The position numbers and the translations under genes were made by a program. The notes beneath the pieces are model-generated. The model was given only the letters and a program-made list of their open reading frames with translations, was not told the DNA's origin and did not search any database. Positions 45,812 to 53,960 of a stretch of DNA of 64,000 nucleotides are shown here, in pieces (the first letter of the stretch is position 1; each line of letters starts with the position of its first letter). The stretch covers positions 1 to 64,000 of the forward strand of contig DASRFK010000024.1 of NCBI GenBank assembly GCA_035651635.1. The letters are read 5' to 3'. This DNA comes from JANXQE01 sp035651635 (GTDB lineage: Bacteria; Verrucomicrobiota; Verrucomicrobiia; Limisphaerales; UBA8199).

Positions 45812-47530
45812 TTACTTCGTCTTAAAACGGTAGGAGACCGGCTCCAGCGGCACGCCGGTGGCACTTTGAAAGCCTTTGAACGACGGGCTATTCAGACCCA
45901 GCCGATAATCGGAACCGGGTTGGAGTTGCACGGGCAGCACGCAGGTCAGATGGTCCTCGGTCCAGTACGGTTTCTTGCCGGGAGGATTGCTCGGATACTC
46001 CGGCCCGCCGCCGGTCCAGGAGAAGCCGTCACCCATCGGCACGTTGAACGTGACCCGAAGTTCAGCGAGGCTCGGGTCGACGTCCCGGGCGCCATTCTTG
46101 GGCGTTAGCGCGACAATCTGGGGGTGAGTAGCCTTGCGTTTGAGTTCAAGGCTGGCGCCTTTAGTGGTGAATTGAATGGCGGTAGGAATGACCGCCATCC
46201 CTGTGGCGCTGCGGAAATTTTGAAAGCTGGGCGCATTGATGCCAACGCGATAATAATGGGCGGCCTCGAGTTTAACCGGCAGCACGCAGGTGCGCTTGTC
46301 GCGCCACTGTGGTCTTTGGTCCTCGCGCCCCGGAAATTCTGGTCCGCCCCCGGTCCACGAGTATCCGCCAGTATCCATGTCGCGGTCGAAGGTGACGGTT
46401 ACTTGTTGGAGTCCCGAATCTACTTCCGTATCCCCAGTGCGCGGGGTGCTCGAGAGAATGCGCGGAGGGCCGGTGGGATTGGAAGGAGCAGCTTCGTCAG
46501 CGCCATTTCCAGCGGGCGGATCGGTGAGAGTCACCAAGGCCAAGCTTGCGAGTGCAGTCATGGCCGCTACGGACCAGTGATTAGTTCTTTTGAATTTCGC
46601 GATCATACTGATTCTCCGTTGCATCTGAGTTTTGTTTTCCAGGATTCCAACCAAGCCGGGTATCACCGCCGGCCGACTAAAGCCTTCCAGTAATTTGATC
46701 ATGGTCTGGCCATACGGACGGTTCTCCGCCTCGCGTGCCTGTTGCAACGCCAGCGCATCGCAGGCCAACTCACGCTCGACCCGCAGCCGGCTGTAAGCAT
46801 ACCAGACCAAAGGATTGAACCAATGGAGCATCAGGGTCAGCGTCATCAGCCAGTTCATCGGGATGTCCCCACGCTTGACGTGAGCCAGTTCATGCAGAAA
46901 TACGAACCTCAATTCCCCCAGCGAGAAGCTCCGTGTCAGGCCACTCGGCAACAATAACCGCGGCCGAATGAACCCAAATAACGACGGGCTTGCCACCAGG
47001 TCCGTTTCGACGACGGCCAGCGGTGTGCGCACTCCCATCTCCTGCTTGCAGTCTTCCAGCAAACTCAGCACGGCGCCATCGGTCACCAACCGTTGCTCCC
47101 GGACCCTACGGCCAAGCCGATAATTACCGATGATCAGGCAAAGTGGCAGTGTCAACGCGCCGGCCAGCCAAGCCCAACGCAAGACCGGTCCGGCATGCGC
47201 TTTTGCCAGGAGACCCACGTTGGGAACTACCACGGCAAGCGGATCAGACTCCTTCGCCCCCAACGGCCTTGTATCCGCTGCGGGGGGAGCCGCCTCAACC
47301 GGCGACTGGGACTCAAACCAACTGTAAAGGCTGATCGGGCTGCGCACCGAGCAGGGCAAAACCAGTCGCAGCACCACCAGCACCCACAGCCCGGAGCGCC
47401 AGCGCGGCGAGAGTTGCTGGCGCAATAACCCTTGCACCAACAACACTAAGAGGACAATCACTGAGGCCTCCCACGAGGCCCGCCAAAGCCAACTGAAGAA
47501 CCCGTTCACAAAGTCCGGCTCGCCTTGCAC
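45812..47530 (-). CDS. M56 (BlaR1-like) membrane peptidase with two Ig-like domains
   Basis: 572 residues from GTG 47530; a strong AGGAGG lies at the end of the BlaI gene, 7 bases before it. The M56 domain has zinc motif HELAH at 213-217 and RELACDALAL. After the last membrane segment near 330 there are two Ig-like domains, about 350-455 and 465-572, each with the pattern VTFxxxMxxGxSWTGGGPEFP or YP, a TCVLPVxL strand and a YRxGxNxPSFxxFxSATG end. The two domains are repeats of one another and recur in the next two genes. No penicillin-binding sensor is present. Gap to BlaI 2 bases. Confidence 0.87.
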   Translation of the reverse strand: MQGEPDFVNGFFSWLWRASWEASVIVLLVLLVQGLLRQQLSPRWRSGLWVLVVLRLVLPCSVRSPISLYSWFESQSPVEAAPPAADTRPLGAKESDPLAVVVPNVGLLAKAHAGPVLRWAWLAGALTLPLCLIIGNYRLGRRVREQRLVTDGAVLSLLEDCKQEMGVRTPLAVVETDLVASPSLFGFIRPRLLLPSGLTRSFSLGELRFVFLHELAHVKRGDIPMNWLMTLTLMLHWFNPLVWYAYSRLRVERELACDALALQQAREAENRPYGQTMIKLLEGFSRPAVIPGLVGILENKTQMQRRISMIAKFKRTNHWSVAAMTALASLALVTLTDPPAGNGADEAAPSNPTGPPRILSSTPRTGDTEVDSGLQQVTVTFDRDMDTGGYSWTGGGPEFPGREDQRPQWRDKRTCVLPVKLEAAHYYRVGINAPSFQNFRSATGMAVIPTAIQFTTKGASLELKRKATHPQIVALTPKNGARDVDPSLAELRVTFNVPMGDGFSWTGGGPEYPSNPPGKKPYWTEDHLTCVLPVQLQPGSDYRLGLNSPSFKGFQSATGVPLEPVSYRFKTK

Positions 47531-47532
47531 GA

Positions 47533-47907
47533 TTATTCCTCCTCGTTCAGGAGTTGCTTCAGTTCACGGATTTCTAGCGCAGAAAGTTTCTTGTGTTCGA
47601 CGAAGTGCGCCAGCATGGGCTTGAACGAACCGCCGAAGACCCGCTCCAGAAAGCTCTCGCTGGCGGCGTCCACGCACTCCTGCTCTGTAACCAGAGCCGA
47701 ATAAACATAAGCACGGCCGTCTTTGCGAAAATCCAACGTCTGCTTGTTCACCAGGCGAGTCAGGTAAGTCTTTACCGTTTTGGGGTGCCAGCTATGGTCC
47801 TTGTCCCGCAGCGCGTCAATCAGCTCGTTCGCGGAGCAGGCCCCTCTGCTCCAGATCACCCGCATGATCTCCCACTCGTTCTCCGAAATCCGAGGCACCC
47901 GTTTCAT
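47533..47907 (-). CDS. BlaI/MecI-family transcriptional repressor
   Basis: 124 residues from ATG 47907 (MKRVPRISENEWEIMRVIW). Winged helix: SANELIDALRDKDHSWHPKTVKTYLTRLVNKQ; wing FRKDGRAYVYSALV; dimerisation region ERVFGGSFKPMLAHFVEHKK. It is close to the BlaI at 5936-6352 in sequence (both have HSWHPKT or SSWHPKT, and FGGS). It is the first gene of the operon 47907-41559 and lies back to back with another BlaI gene at 48096. Confidence 0.93.
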   Translation of the reverse strand: MKRVPRISENEWEIMRVIWSRGACSANELIDALRDKDHSWHPKTVKTYLTRLVNKQTLDFRKDGRAYVYSALVTEQECVDAASESFLERVFGGSFKPMLAHFVEHKKLSALEIRELKQLLNEEE

Positions 47908-47929
47908 GTGTCTCCCGATCGATTAAGGA

Positions 47930-47960
47930 TGTAATTCATGCATCGATTACAGGAGTAATC
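47930..47960. promoter_or_regulatory. Candidate operator(s) of the third BlaI module
   Basis: Two overlapping symmetric patterns: TGTAAT (47930-47935) and ATTACA (47946-47951), and GATTAC-AGGA-GTAATC (47945-47960). The cores differ from the CTACA/TGTAG type seen at the other modules, so this repressor may have a different specificity. Confidence 0.5.
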
Positions 47961-48050
47961 TAACAGAAGCGCTTCGCTTTTTTTGGCAAAAACTCATCCG
48001 AAATTGGCCTTGGCCACCAGCGGGCGTGGACGCCATCAATTCCTCTTGCA

Positions 48051-48068
48051 ATCCTACAGTTGTAGGAT
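48051..48068. promoter_or_regulatory. Candidate BlaI operator 1 of the fourth module
   Basis: ATCCTACA-GT-TGTAGGAT is a perfect 8-base-arm palindrome containing the full CTACANNTGTAG core. TTGCAA at 48046-48051 and TATTTT or TTTAAT just after it could be the -35 and -10 boxes, so the site fills the promoter spacer. Confidence 0.7.
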
Positions 48069-48076
48069 ATTTTAAT

Positions 48077-48090
48077 CTCACAATTGTAAG
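48077..48090. promoter_or_regulatory. Candidate BlaI operator 2 of the fourth module
   Basis: CTCACAATTGTAAG keeps the ACANNTGT core of the BlaI site, with one asymmetric pair. It lies 5 bases upstream of the BlaI start at 48096 and 26 bases from operator 1. Confidence 0.6.
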
Positions 48091-48095
48091 ATGCC

Positions 48096-48500
48096 ATGAG
48101 TTTCAAAGCCAAGTCACAGAAGAACCGGAACCGGCCTCCGCGAATCTCCGACGCCGAATGGACCGTGTTGAAGGTTGTCTGGGAGTTGAAATCCGCCACG
48201 GCCAAACAGGTGGTTGAGGCGCTTGCCGGAGACGCGGTTTGGAAGCCGAAAACTATCCACACGCTGCTCAGCAGGCTGGTTCAGAAAGGAGCGCTGGCTA
48301 CTGAGAAACCGGGACGGGAGTACCTATTTCGGCCGCTAGTATCGGAGGAAGAGTGCCGGCTAGCTGCCAGCCGCTCGTTCATCACCCGGGTGTTTGATGG
48401 CAAGATTGCTCCGTTCTTATCCTGCTTTTTGGCGGACCAGAAACTCTCGCGCAAAGAAATCGACGAAATCAAAAGCATCCTCAACAACAAATCGTCATGA
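48096..48500 (+). CDS. BlaI/MecI-family transcriptional repressor
   Basis: 134 residues from ATG 48096. After a basic start, RISDAEWTVLKVVWEL opens the winged helix, followed by TAKQVVEALAGDAVWKPKTI, LSRLVQKGALATEK and the wing REYLFRPLV. The dimerisation part is SFITRVFDGKIAPFLSCFL. It overlaps the M56 gene by 4 bases (ATGA). Two palindromic sites lie directly upstream. Confidence 0.93.
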   Translation: MSFKAKSQKNRNRPPRISDAEWTVLKVVWELKSATAKQVVEALAGDAVWKPKTIHTLLSRLVQKGALATEKPGREYLFRPLVSEEECRLAASRSFITRVFDGKIAPFLSCFLADQKLSRKEIDEIKSILNNKSS

Positions 48501-50434
48501 GCACGTTCACTGCGATTCCGCAGTCGGTGTTCGATTGGACATGGCGGACATCACTCGAGGCTTCCGTTCTAATTATTCTCGTTCTGCTGTTGCAACTGTT
48601 CCTCAGGCGGTGGCTTACACCACGCCTTCAGTATGCCCTAAGTTTCCTGGTCCTCTGCCGTCTTCTCCTGCCCGTTGCACCATCAAGTTCGCTCAGCTTT
48701 GAAAACCTGTTAAAACCAACTGCTCAGCCGGCACAGTCTAACCCACCTCCAATAACAGCCGCGGAACGCGTCCTTGGACCCGGGTCGGCCACCGCTCGTG
48801 GTCACAGTTTGAGTTTGGAATCAGCACTCTGCGTGACATGGGTTTGCGGTCTGCTTGTCCTTGGCGGTTTGGGGGTTTGGCGATACGGCCACTGGAGGCG
48901 AACTATTCGCATGGCGCGGCAGATTTCGGACGCACGTTTGCTTAAAGTTCTCGATGATGTTCGGCAGGAGGTGGGCCTTCGTCGACCCGTGGTCCTCGCA
49001 TCACTCAACCACCTTGGCAGTCCCGCCGTTTTCGGGCTTTGGCGGATTCATCTGCTTCTGCCGGAAGACAGCCTTAAACGCTTGAGCGACCAGGAATGGC
49101 GCCTGGTTTTCTTGCACGAAATGACCCACATCCGCAACTGCGACACGTTGCTCAATAACATTTTGATCGCGGTGCAATTCCTTCACTGGTTTAACCCTTT
49201 AGTATGGATCGCTCTGCAACGGCTCCGCTCGGACCGCGAGCTGGTGTGTGATGCCATTGTAGTTGAACGGCTTAACACCGGGGAACGGCTTGGCTATGCG
49301 CAAGTTTTGGTCAGGCTGGCCGAAGCCATTTCCGACGGGCCTCGGCCATTTGCCAGCGCTGTTCCGGTCGTGAGTCGAGCGAGCGAAATCATGACAAGGG
49401 TGAGCATGATCAAGCACCATCGACAATCCAGCCAAACTGCGCGCGCGGCGACCATAGCCTTTATTCTGCTGCTCGGTTGTCTCACTTTTACCAGGGCTCG
49501 AGAACGAGAACCGCAAACGGAGAGCACTTCACACAACTCGAGCCAGCGCGAGGCAGATCTGATCAAGAAAGAGTTTAAGACGGAGGGATATAGCTTACCA
49601 GAAAACGTGCTCGACGACCTGGTGCAGGAAAAAATCAAGAACGAGTTCGGAGATCGGGCCACGCTTGTGCGGGTCCTTGAAGAGCGCGGCATGACTTTCG
49701 AGAAGTTTCGCGATGAAGTTAGAGACAGGTTCCTTATAGAGAAACTTAGGGCTCAACTCCCCCTCACGAATATCGTCAGCATCGCGGGGGAAACAAACGG
49801 AATCGTGGTCAAATACGGATCAACAACGATGAGAGCCGACCGCATGACCGTTTATCCCGAGCAAGGCAGGATCGTTGCCGAGGGTCACGTCGCCGTTCAG
49901 GATAAGGAACAGAACGGGAGCGCCCAGCGGTTCACCTCGAACGCCGTGACCAATCAAGCACGTTCGCAGCAGAAAGTCGGCGCAATTGAAATCAGGTATG
50001 TGGGACCGAAGTCTGTTGACGAAAAGGAGCTCCGCCAGCGGATCCGTGCTCAAGTGGGCAAGCCATTCGACACCGTCGAGATTGATGATGATGTCCGGAA
50101 TCTCTATGCGACCGGACTATTCTATAACGTTCGCGTTTCCACCGAGTTCTCACCGAATGGGATAGACCTTGTCTACAACGTTCAATGCAATCCTCGAATT
50201 GCAAAGCTCAGATTCACTGGCAACTCGATATTCAGCGATTCGCATCTCCAGAAACTGATTCGGTCCAAGGCCGGCGACGTTTTTAACGAGAGAAAGGTCT
50301 TTTCCGACACGCAGGCCATCCGGAAAGGGTACGAAGACTCAGGTTATAATGGCACCGGGGCCAAATATTCGTACGATGTCGACCAGCGAACCGGCAAGGC
50401 CTCTATAACGTTTGAGATCACTGAAAAGAACTGA
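48497..50434 (+). CDS. M56 (BlaR1-like) membrane peptidase with SurA-N-like, OstA/LptA-like and POTRA-like regions
   Basis: 645 residues. M56 domain: membrane segments, zinc motif HEMTH at 207-211 and SDRELVCDAIV. After the last membrane segment near 320-335, residues about 350-422 resemble the N-terminal domain of SurA chaperones (DLIKKEFKTEGYSLPENVLD, then MTFEKFRDEVRDRFLIEKLR). Residues about 430-475 resemble OstA/LptA (TTMRADRMTVYPEQGRIVAE, GHVAV). Residues about 494-645 look like two POTRA domains (IEIRYVGPKSVDEKELRQRI, LYATGLFYNVRVSTE, then IAKLRFTGNSIFSDSHLQKL, FEITEKN). All three types belong to outer-membrane assembly pathways. No penicillin-binding sensor is present. Co-translated with BlaI. 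The combined architecture suggests sensing of outer-membrane assembly; this is inference. Confidence 0.82.
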   Translation: MSTFTAIPQSVFDWTWRTSLEASVLIILVLLLQLFLRRWLTPRLQYALSFLVLCRLLLPVAPSSSLSFENLLKPTAQPAQSNPPPITAAERVLGPGSATARGHSLSLESALCVTWVCGLLVLGGLGVWRYGHWRRTIRMARQISDARLLKVLDDVRQEVGLRRPVVLASLNHLGSPAVFGLWRIHLLLPEDSLKRLSDQEWRLVFLHEMTHIRNCDTLLNNILIAVQFLHWFNPLVWIALQRLRSDRELVCDAIVVERLNTGERLGYAQVLVRLAEAISDGPRPFASAVPVVSRASEIMTRVSMIKHHRQSSQTARAATIAFILLLGCLTFTRAREREPQTESTSHNSSQREADLIKKEFKTEGYSLPENVLDDLVQEKIKNEFGDRATLVRVLEERGMTFEKFRDEVRDRFLIEKLRAQLPLTNIVSIAGETNGIVVKYGSTTMRADRMTVYPEQGRIVAEGHVAVQDKEQNGSAQRFTSNAVTNQARSQQKVGAIEIRYVGPKSVDEKELRQRIRAQVGKPFDTVEIDDDVRNLYATGLFYNVRVSTEFSPNGIDLVYNVQCNPRIAKLRFTGNSIFSDSHLQKLIRSKAGDVFNERKVFSDTQAIRKGYEDSGYNGTGAKYSYDVDQRTGKASITFEITEKN

Positions 50435-50619
50435 AGCAGTGTTACGGAGCCGGGTTCGACGCTACGGCAGCCCCAGACGAGGAGTTGGAACGTCTGGCAA
50501 ACGTTTGGAAAGTTAGATTTGACAGGGAAACCGGAAGGAGTATGACTGGCATTGATGAAGAGGGAATGTCGGCGAGACCACGGCTCCAGCCCAACTCAGA
50601 GGAAACGGGAGTTAACCAT

Positions 50620-51339
50620 ATGAAAAAGGGCTTCATTTTTGGACGGCTCACCATGTTCGCCGCGGCCTTTCTGCTGGCCATTCCGTTAGCACCATCAGCA
50701 AAACGTTACATCGAGAATCGAAGGTGCGGAAAACACCTGGCGGCCATTTATCAAGCGGCTCGGGTTTGGGCAGACGCTCACGATGGCCGCTTACCTAGCG
50801 GTTTCACGCTCATCTCCAACGAGTTGGTCACCCCGCGTCTACTCCTTTGCCCTGGGGATAAATCACGCGAGCCGGCCGACAATTGGCGGGAATTCGCCTC
50901 AGCGAACAGCAGCTACGCCATTTGGGAGGGACCACCTGGCGCCAAGGATCTTCCGTTCGAAATCCAACAAAGCATCCCCTGTCTCCAATGTAAGGTCCAC
51001 GGCTTCAACTACGCCAATGCACTTGGGAAGGTATTTGTCGCAAGTCGCCCCAGTCCATTTGCAATTAGCCTCCTCGCCGGTCTATCGTTCCTAGCGTTCC
51101 TCGGAGGTTCCTTTTGGCATCGCCTCAAGCCCGTCCGCAGCCAACCCCCAATTGATACAACTACTGGCGATTTGTTGCCGCGCCTAGGCCAAGTGCGCCA
51201 TGATTATCTTGCCGCACGTGGAAAAGGCCCCAGTCCATGGTACCGCAACTCCCTTTTGGCCGCCGCTAGGCATGCGTCGCGGGCGCTGGCTTTCTTCGCT
51301 GACAGGAAACACGATGCCAACCCCGAACCTCAACATTGA
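50620..51339 (+). CDS. Membrane protein of unknown function
   Basis: 239 residues from ATG 50620 (ribosome site GGGAG; the longer frame to 50485 is unlikely). An N-terminal segment (MKKGFIFGRLTMFAAAFLLAIPLA) and a second hydrophobic segment near residue 150 (ISLLAGLSFLAFLGGSFW) frame an external part with CGKHLAAIYQAARVWADAHDG, CPGDKSREPADNWREFAS and CLQCKVHGFNYAN. The C-CPGD-C pattern resembles the body of pseudopilins (CPxD), but there is no prepilin signal. Function unknown. Confidence 0.6.
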   Translation: MKKGFIFGRLTMFAAAFLLAIPLAPSAKRYIENRRCGKHLAAIYQAARVWADAHDGRLPSGFTLISNELVTPRLLLCPGDKSREPADNWREFASANSSYAIWEGPPGAKDLPFEIQQSIPCLQCKVHGFNYANALGKVFVASRPSPFAISLLAGLSFLAFLGGSFWHRLKPVRSQPPIDTTTGDLLPRLGQVRHDYLAARGKGPSPWYRNSLLAAARHASRALAFFADRKHDANPEPQH

Positions 51340-51440
51340 GACCGAACCCATGGGCCGCACTCGACGCCGCAGCTGTGGGCAAAACTCGGTGCAGCACAGA
51401 TGCGGCGCGAATGACGGCAGTCCTTACCAGTTGACACCTT

Positions 51441-52151
51441 ATGAAAGGTAGGCTCGTCCTCGCATTTGGGGGAGTAGTTTTGTTAGGCTTCGTGCTTGCT
51501 TGCTTTTCGAGGCGTTCTGCGGCCAGCCCGGGACAGGAGTTTTCAACTGCGGATTTCGCACGAATTCGCGAGGTCACAAGGCAGCGGTTGTGGGGCACGG
51601 CGTGGCCTAAGTTTAGTCTCGGGACAATCAAGGCATTGCCGGGATGCTTTCCTCGTTTGGTTACGAGTCGTATTCGGCAAATCGATGTCCTGCCTGCGGG
51701 AACTGTTAACGTGCAAGTAAAATCGTCTTCCGGGCTCTACTACTATTTGGTCGAAAAGTACGAAAAAGCCGAAGGATGGGATTGGCGGGTTGTTAAGGAG
51801 GGACTTTGGCCGCAGGGTGGTAGGGTTGTTAATTTAAACGGCGGTCCTGGATATGCCGAGGTTAGGATCGACGGAGGATTTGCATTATTTGGAGGCCGGA
51901 TTTCTTCTGAGCCTCCTGCGGACTGGCTTCCGCCGCTCAGGCGGCATGGCGGGGTGGCCTCCGGGGAACGATCCTTAGCGCAAGGCGAGCTCTCGGCTTC
52001 TGGTTCGAATCAGGCCCGGCTCACCTTTGAACCGCAACTGGTTCCCTGGGAGGATCCACCGGGCTACAGGGAGCCGTGGGGGAAGGTTGTTTCGGAAACT
52101 CCATTCTCCGCGTCGTTATCGAATGCCGCTGGCCTGACTCTGCGACCCTGA
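51441..52151 (+). CDS. Secreted protein of unknown function
   Basis: 236 residues with signal peptide MKGRLVLAFGGVVLLGFVLA. The first 140 residues look globular (FARIREVTRQRLWGTAWPKF, YYYLVEKYEKAEGWDWRVVK). The last 70 are richer in Pro, Ser and Gly and look less folded, so the end may have been extended by a frame change. I do not recognise it. Confidence 0.5.
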   Translation: MKGRLVLAFGGVVLLGFVLACFSRRSAASPGQEFSTADFARIREVTRQRLWGTAWPKFSLGTIKALPGCFPRLVTSRIRQIDVLPAGTVNVQVKSSSGLYYYLVEKYEKAEGWDWRVVKEGLWPQGGRVVNLNGGPGYAEVRIDGGFALFGGRISSEPPADWLPPLRRHGGVASGERSLAQGELSASGSNQARLTFEPQLVPWEDPPGYREPWGKVVSETPFSASLSNAAGLTLRP

Positions 52152-52159
52152 TGTTTATG

Positions 52160-52290
52160 ATCGCTGGGAACGAAGGAGGAAGGGCAGTGAGGACGGAAGA
52201 CCGAGGGCGAGGACGGAAGGGGAGCGAGGAAAATGGCACGGACTCCCGAACTATAAAAGTAGCTTTACAGGGTAGAGGGGGGGAGTAGGG
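52160..52290 (+). repeat. Purine-rich tract with an 11-base direct repeat
   Basis: The plus strand is very rich in G and A over about 130 bases, with GAGGACGGAAG repeated at 52189-52199 and 52209-52219. No gene is seen. The origin is unclear; such tracts can form triplex or slip in replication. Confidence 0.35.
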
Positions 52291-52406
52291 TTTTGCTTGT
52301 GAGAGCGGAAGTTTTTTCCCCGGGGACGTTCGCCTATCATTCCAAACGGAAGGATCATGAGATCTGTCTACCGATGTGTTCGGCAAAGAAATAAGGTCAC
52401 ACTCGT

Positions 52407-52598
52407 ATGGGAAACAAAAAGCAAATTGGTTTCATCTCCACCATGCTTATATTGCTATTCATTGCGGGTTGTTCGACCGGGTCGAACAGTCGAGCAGTGG
52501 TAAGCAATCCGAGGCCAATGCCAGCGCCATCGAGCTCCGAATCTTCTTTGAACGACCGGAGCACTTGGATTGACGCACCAGCAAAGATGGGTTTTTAG
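52407..52598 (+). CDS. Small lipoprotein
   Basis: 63 residues from ATG 52407. The signal ISTMLILLFIAGCSTG ends in a good lipobox (IAGC). The short mature part is Ser/Pro-rich (PRPMPAPSSSESS). It is probably a small outer-membrane or membrane-attached lipoprotein; no partner is evident. An AAGG about 14 bases upstream may be the ribosome site. It could also be the start of a truncated gene. Confidence 0.5.
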   Translation: MGNKKQIGFISTMLILLFIAGCSTGSNSRAVVSNPRPMPAPSSSESSLNDRSTWIDAPAKMGF

Positions 52599-52740
52599 TC
52601 GTTGTGAGCCCTGGAGCAATCACTGCCCAACTACAGCCTCGAGCGGACCCGAACCCGCCGTTCGTCAGAAATGGACTCGTGAGCCCGTGGCGGCTGGTTC
52701 GGGCCGCTCACGCTGACTGTTCAGCACGTCTGCAGTTGCC

Positions 52741-53451
52741 ATGAGGGATTTGAAGATTCTGTCCATTGTGGCACTGGCAATCTTGGGCTCCAGTGACCCG
52801 CGGCCGAAAGCTGCGGAGGGCACGTCGCGCGTGCAAAAGGCTACTATTCCGCAGCAAAATAGATTCTTCCTCCACCTTCTTGCTCCGCGAGCCTACACTG
52901 ATCCGCCGGTTCCGGCACACCGGATTGTAACGGTAAGGGTCTACCCCCATCAGGATTTTGCGGTCTCCGTTGGTGACAGTGGAAACCCCTTCACGAATGG
53001 TTGGGATGGGGGCTGGACCAATCCCATCTGGACCAAGACTGGCGCCCCCCAGGCCCGGCCGCTTGACCCCGTGTTTAATAGTGGCGACGCGGTCTTGGCT
53101 GGACGCATCGAAAAGGTTGGCGGCAAGTTCTCCGCCAACCTACAGGGCCGCGATCGCACCGCGCTATGTTACTATCACGGTGAGATTGAACTTGAGAAGC
53201 CTGTCTACGAGCAGGGTGGTCTATATCAGAGTAACGCTATAAGCGCGGTTTGGTTCGTGCTTTCGGCAAGCCCCGACTGCAGCCAGTTTCTTAAGCAGCT
53301 TGAGGACGGCACTCTTCGCAGACCCAACATTGTTGAGCAGAACGACTCAGCTGCGAAAGCGTGGGAACGGACACCAGCCTCAAACGGGGTACTAACAATT
53401 CAAGGCACCGAACCTAGCGCCCCGCCGAGTCCGGCTCATCCCCATCGGTGA
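52741..53451 (+). CDS. Secreted protein of unknown function
   Basis: 236 residues with a signal segment (LKILSIVALAILGSS). The body includes HRIVTVRVYPHQDFAVSVGD, SGDAVLAGRIEKVGGKFSAN and YYHGEIELEKPVYEQGG, a mostly beta pattern. The tail PSAPPSPAHPHR is disordered. No family recognised. A bare hydrophobic N-terminus and the absence of a lipobox suggest export to the periplasm or outside. Confidence 0.55.
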   Translation: MRDLKILSIVALAILGSSDPRPKAAEGTSRVQKATIPQQNRFFLHLLAPRAYTDPPVPAHRIVTVRVYPHQDFAVSVGDSGNPFTNGWDGGWTNPIWTKTGAPQARPLDPVFNSGDAVLAGRIEKVGGKFSANLQGRDRTALCYYHGEIELEKPVYEQGGLYQSNAISAVWFVLSASPDCSQFLKQLEDGTLRRPNIVEQNDSAAKAWERTPASNGVLTIQGTEPSAPPSPAHPHR

Positions 53452-53637
53452 CCTACCCTTTTGGAAATATGAAGGACCTTATGGCGACAAAAACCGAAAG
53501 AGGGCGCACAATAATGCTGGCGTGTCGGCAACAATCATCGCCGAACCCGTGTCCCTGTTGGCGACTGCGGTTTTCGCCCCGCTTTCATTGCTGAGCCGCT
53601 GCCCCGCCGCGCAAGACCTTGGTTGTTATCCGTGAAC

Positions 53638-53934
53638 ATGCTGAACTCAATAATCAGAAAACAGGGGTTAAAGACCGACCTGACCGCATGCCTTTGGGGA
53701 TTTTTACTGGTGGCTGGGTCCTTTTGGGCTTGGGCCTCCAGCCTGGAGAGGGAGCCGCTTTCTTTGGGAGCCACGCTTCGACTTGCCGCTCTTGGCCTGG
53801 TCGTTGTGTGGTCCCATTATTTGCTTTGGCTGTTTGGGAAGATGCTGAACCGAAGGATATCCAACGGCTACTGCGCTGCTCTTTTTTTCGGTGCTTGGGC
53901 AGTCTTTTTTCTGATCTATAATTGTTTGGTATGA
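53638..53934 (+). CDS. Small two-span membrane protein, unknown function
   Basis: 98 residues from ATG 53638. About three hydrophobic segments: LTACLWGFLLVAGSFWAWA, LRLAALGLVVVWSHYLLWLF and CAALFFGAWAVFFLIYNCLV. Short loops, no motif. It lies 26 bases upstream of the TlpA-like gene on the same strand, so they may share a transcript. Confidence 0.5.
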   Translation: MLNSIIRKQGLKTDLTACLWGFLLVAGSFWAWASSLEREPLSLGATLRLAALGLVVVWSHYLLWLFGKMLNRRISNGYCAALFFGAWAVFFLIYNCLV

Positions 53935-53960
53935 CTTCACGGGGATCTGAATGAAAAGCC

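Noticed and set aside
5936..50434. Beta-lactam resistance (bla/mec) regulation
   Set aside because: The four BlaI/M56 pairs look like BlaI/BlaR1, but no M56 protein has the penicillin-binding sensor domain, and no beta-lactamase or PBP2a gene is in any of the operons. The class-C-type hydrolase at 12352-13443 is not adjacent to a pair and has HHGG rather than KTG.
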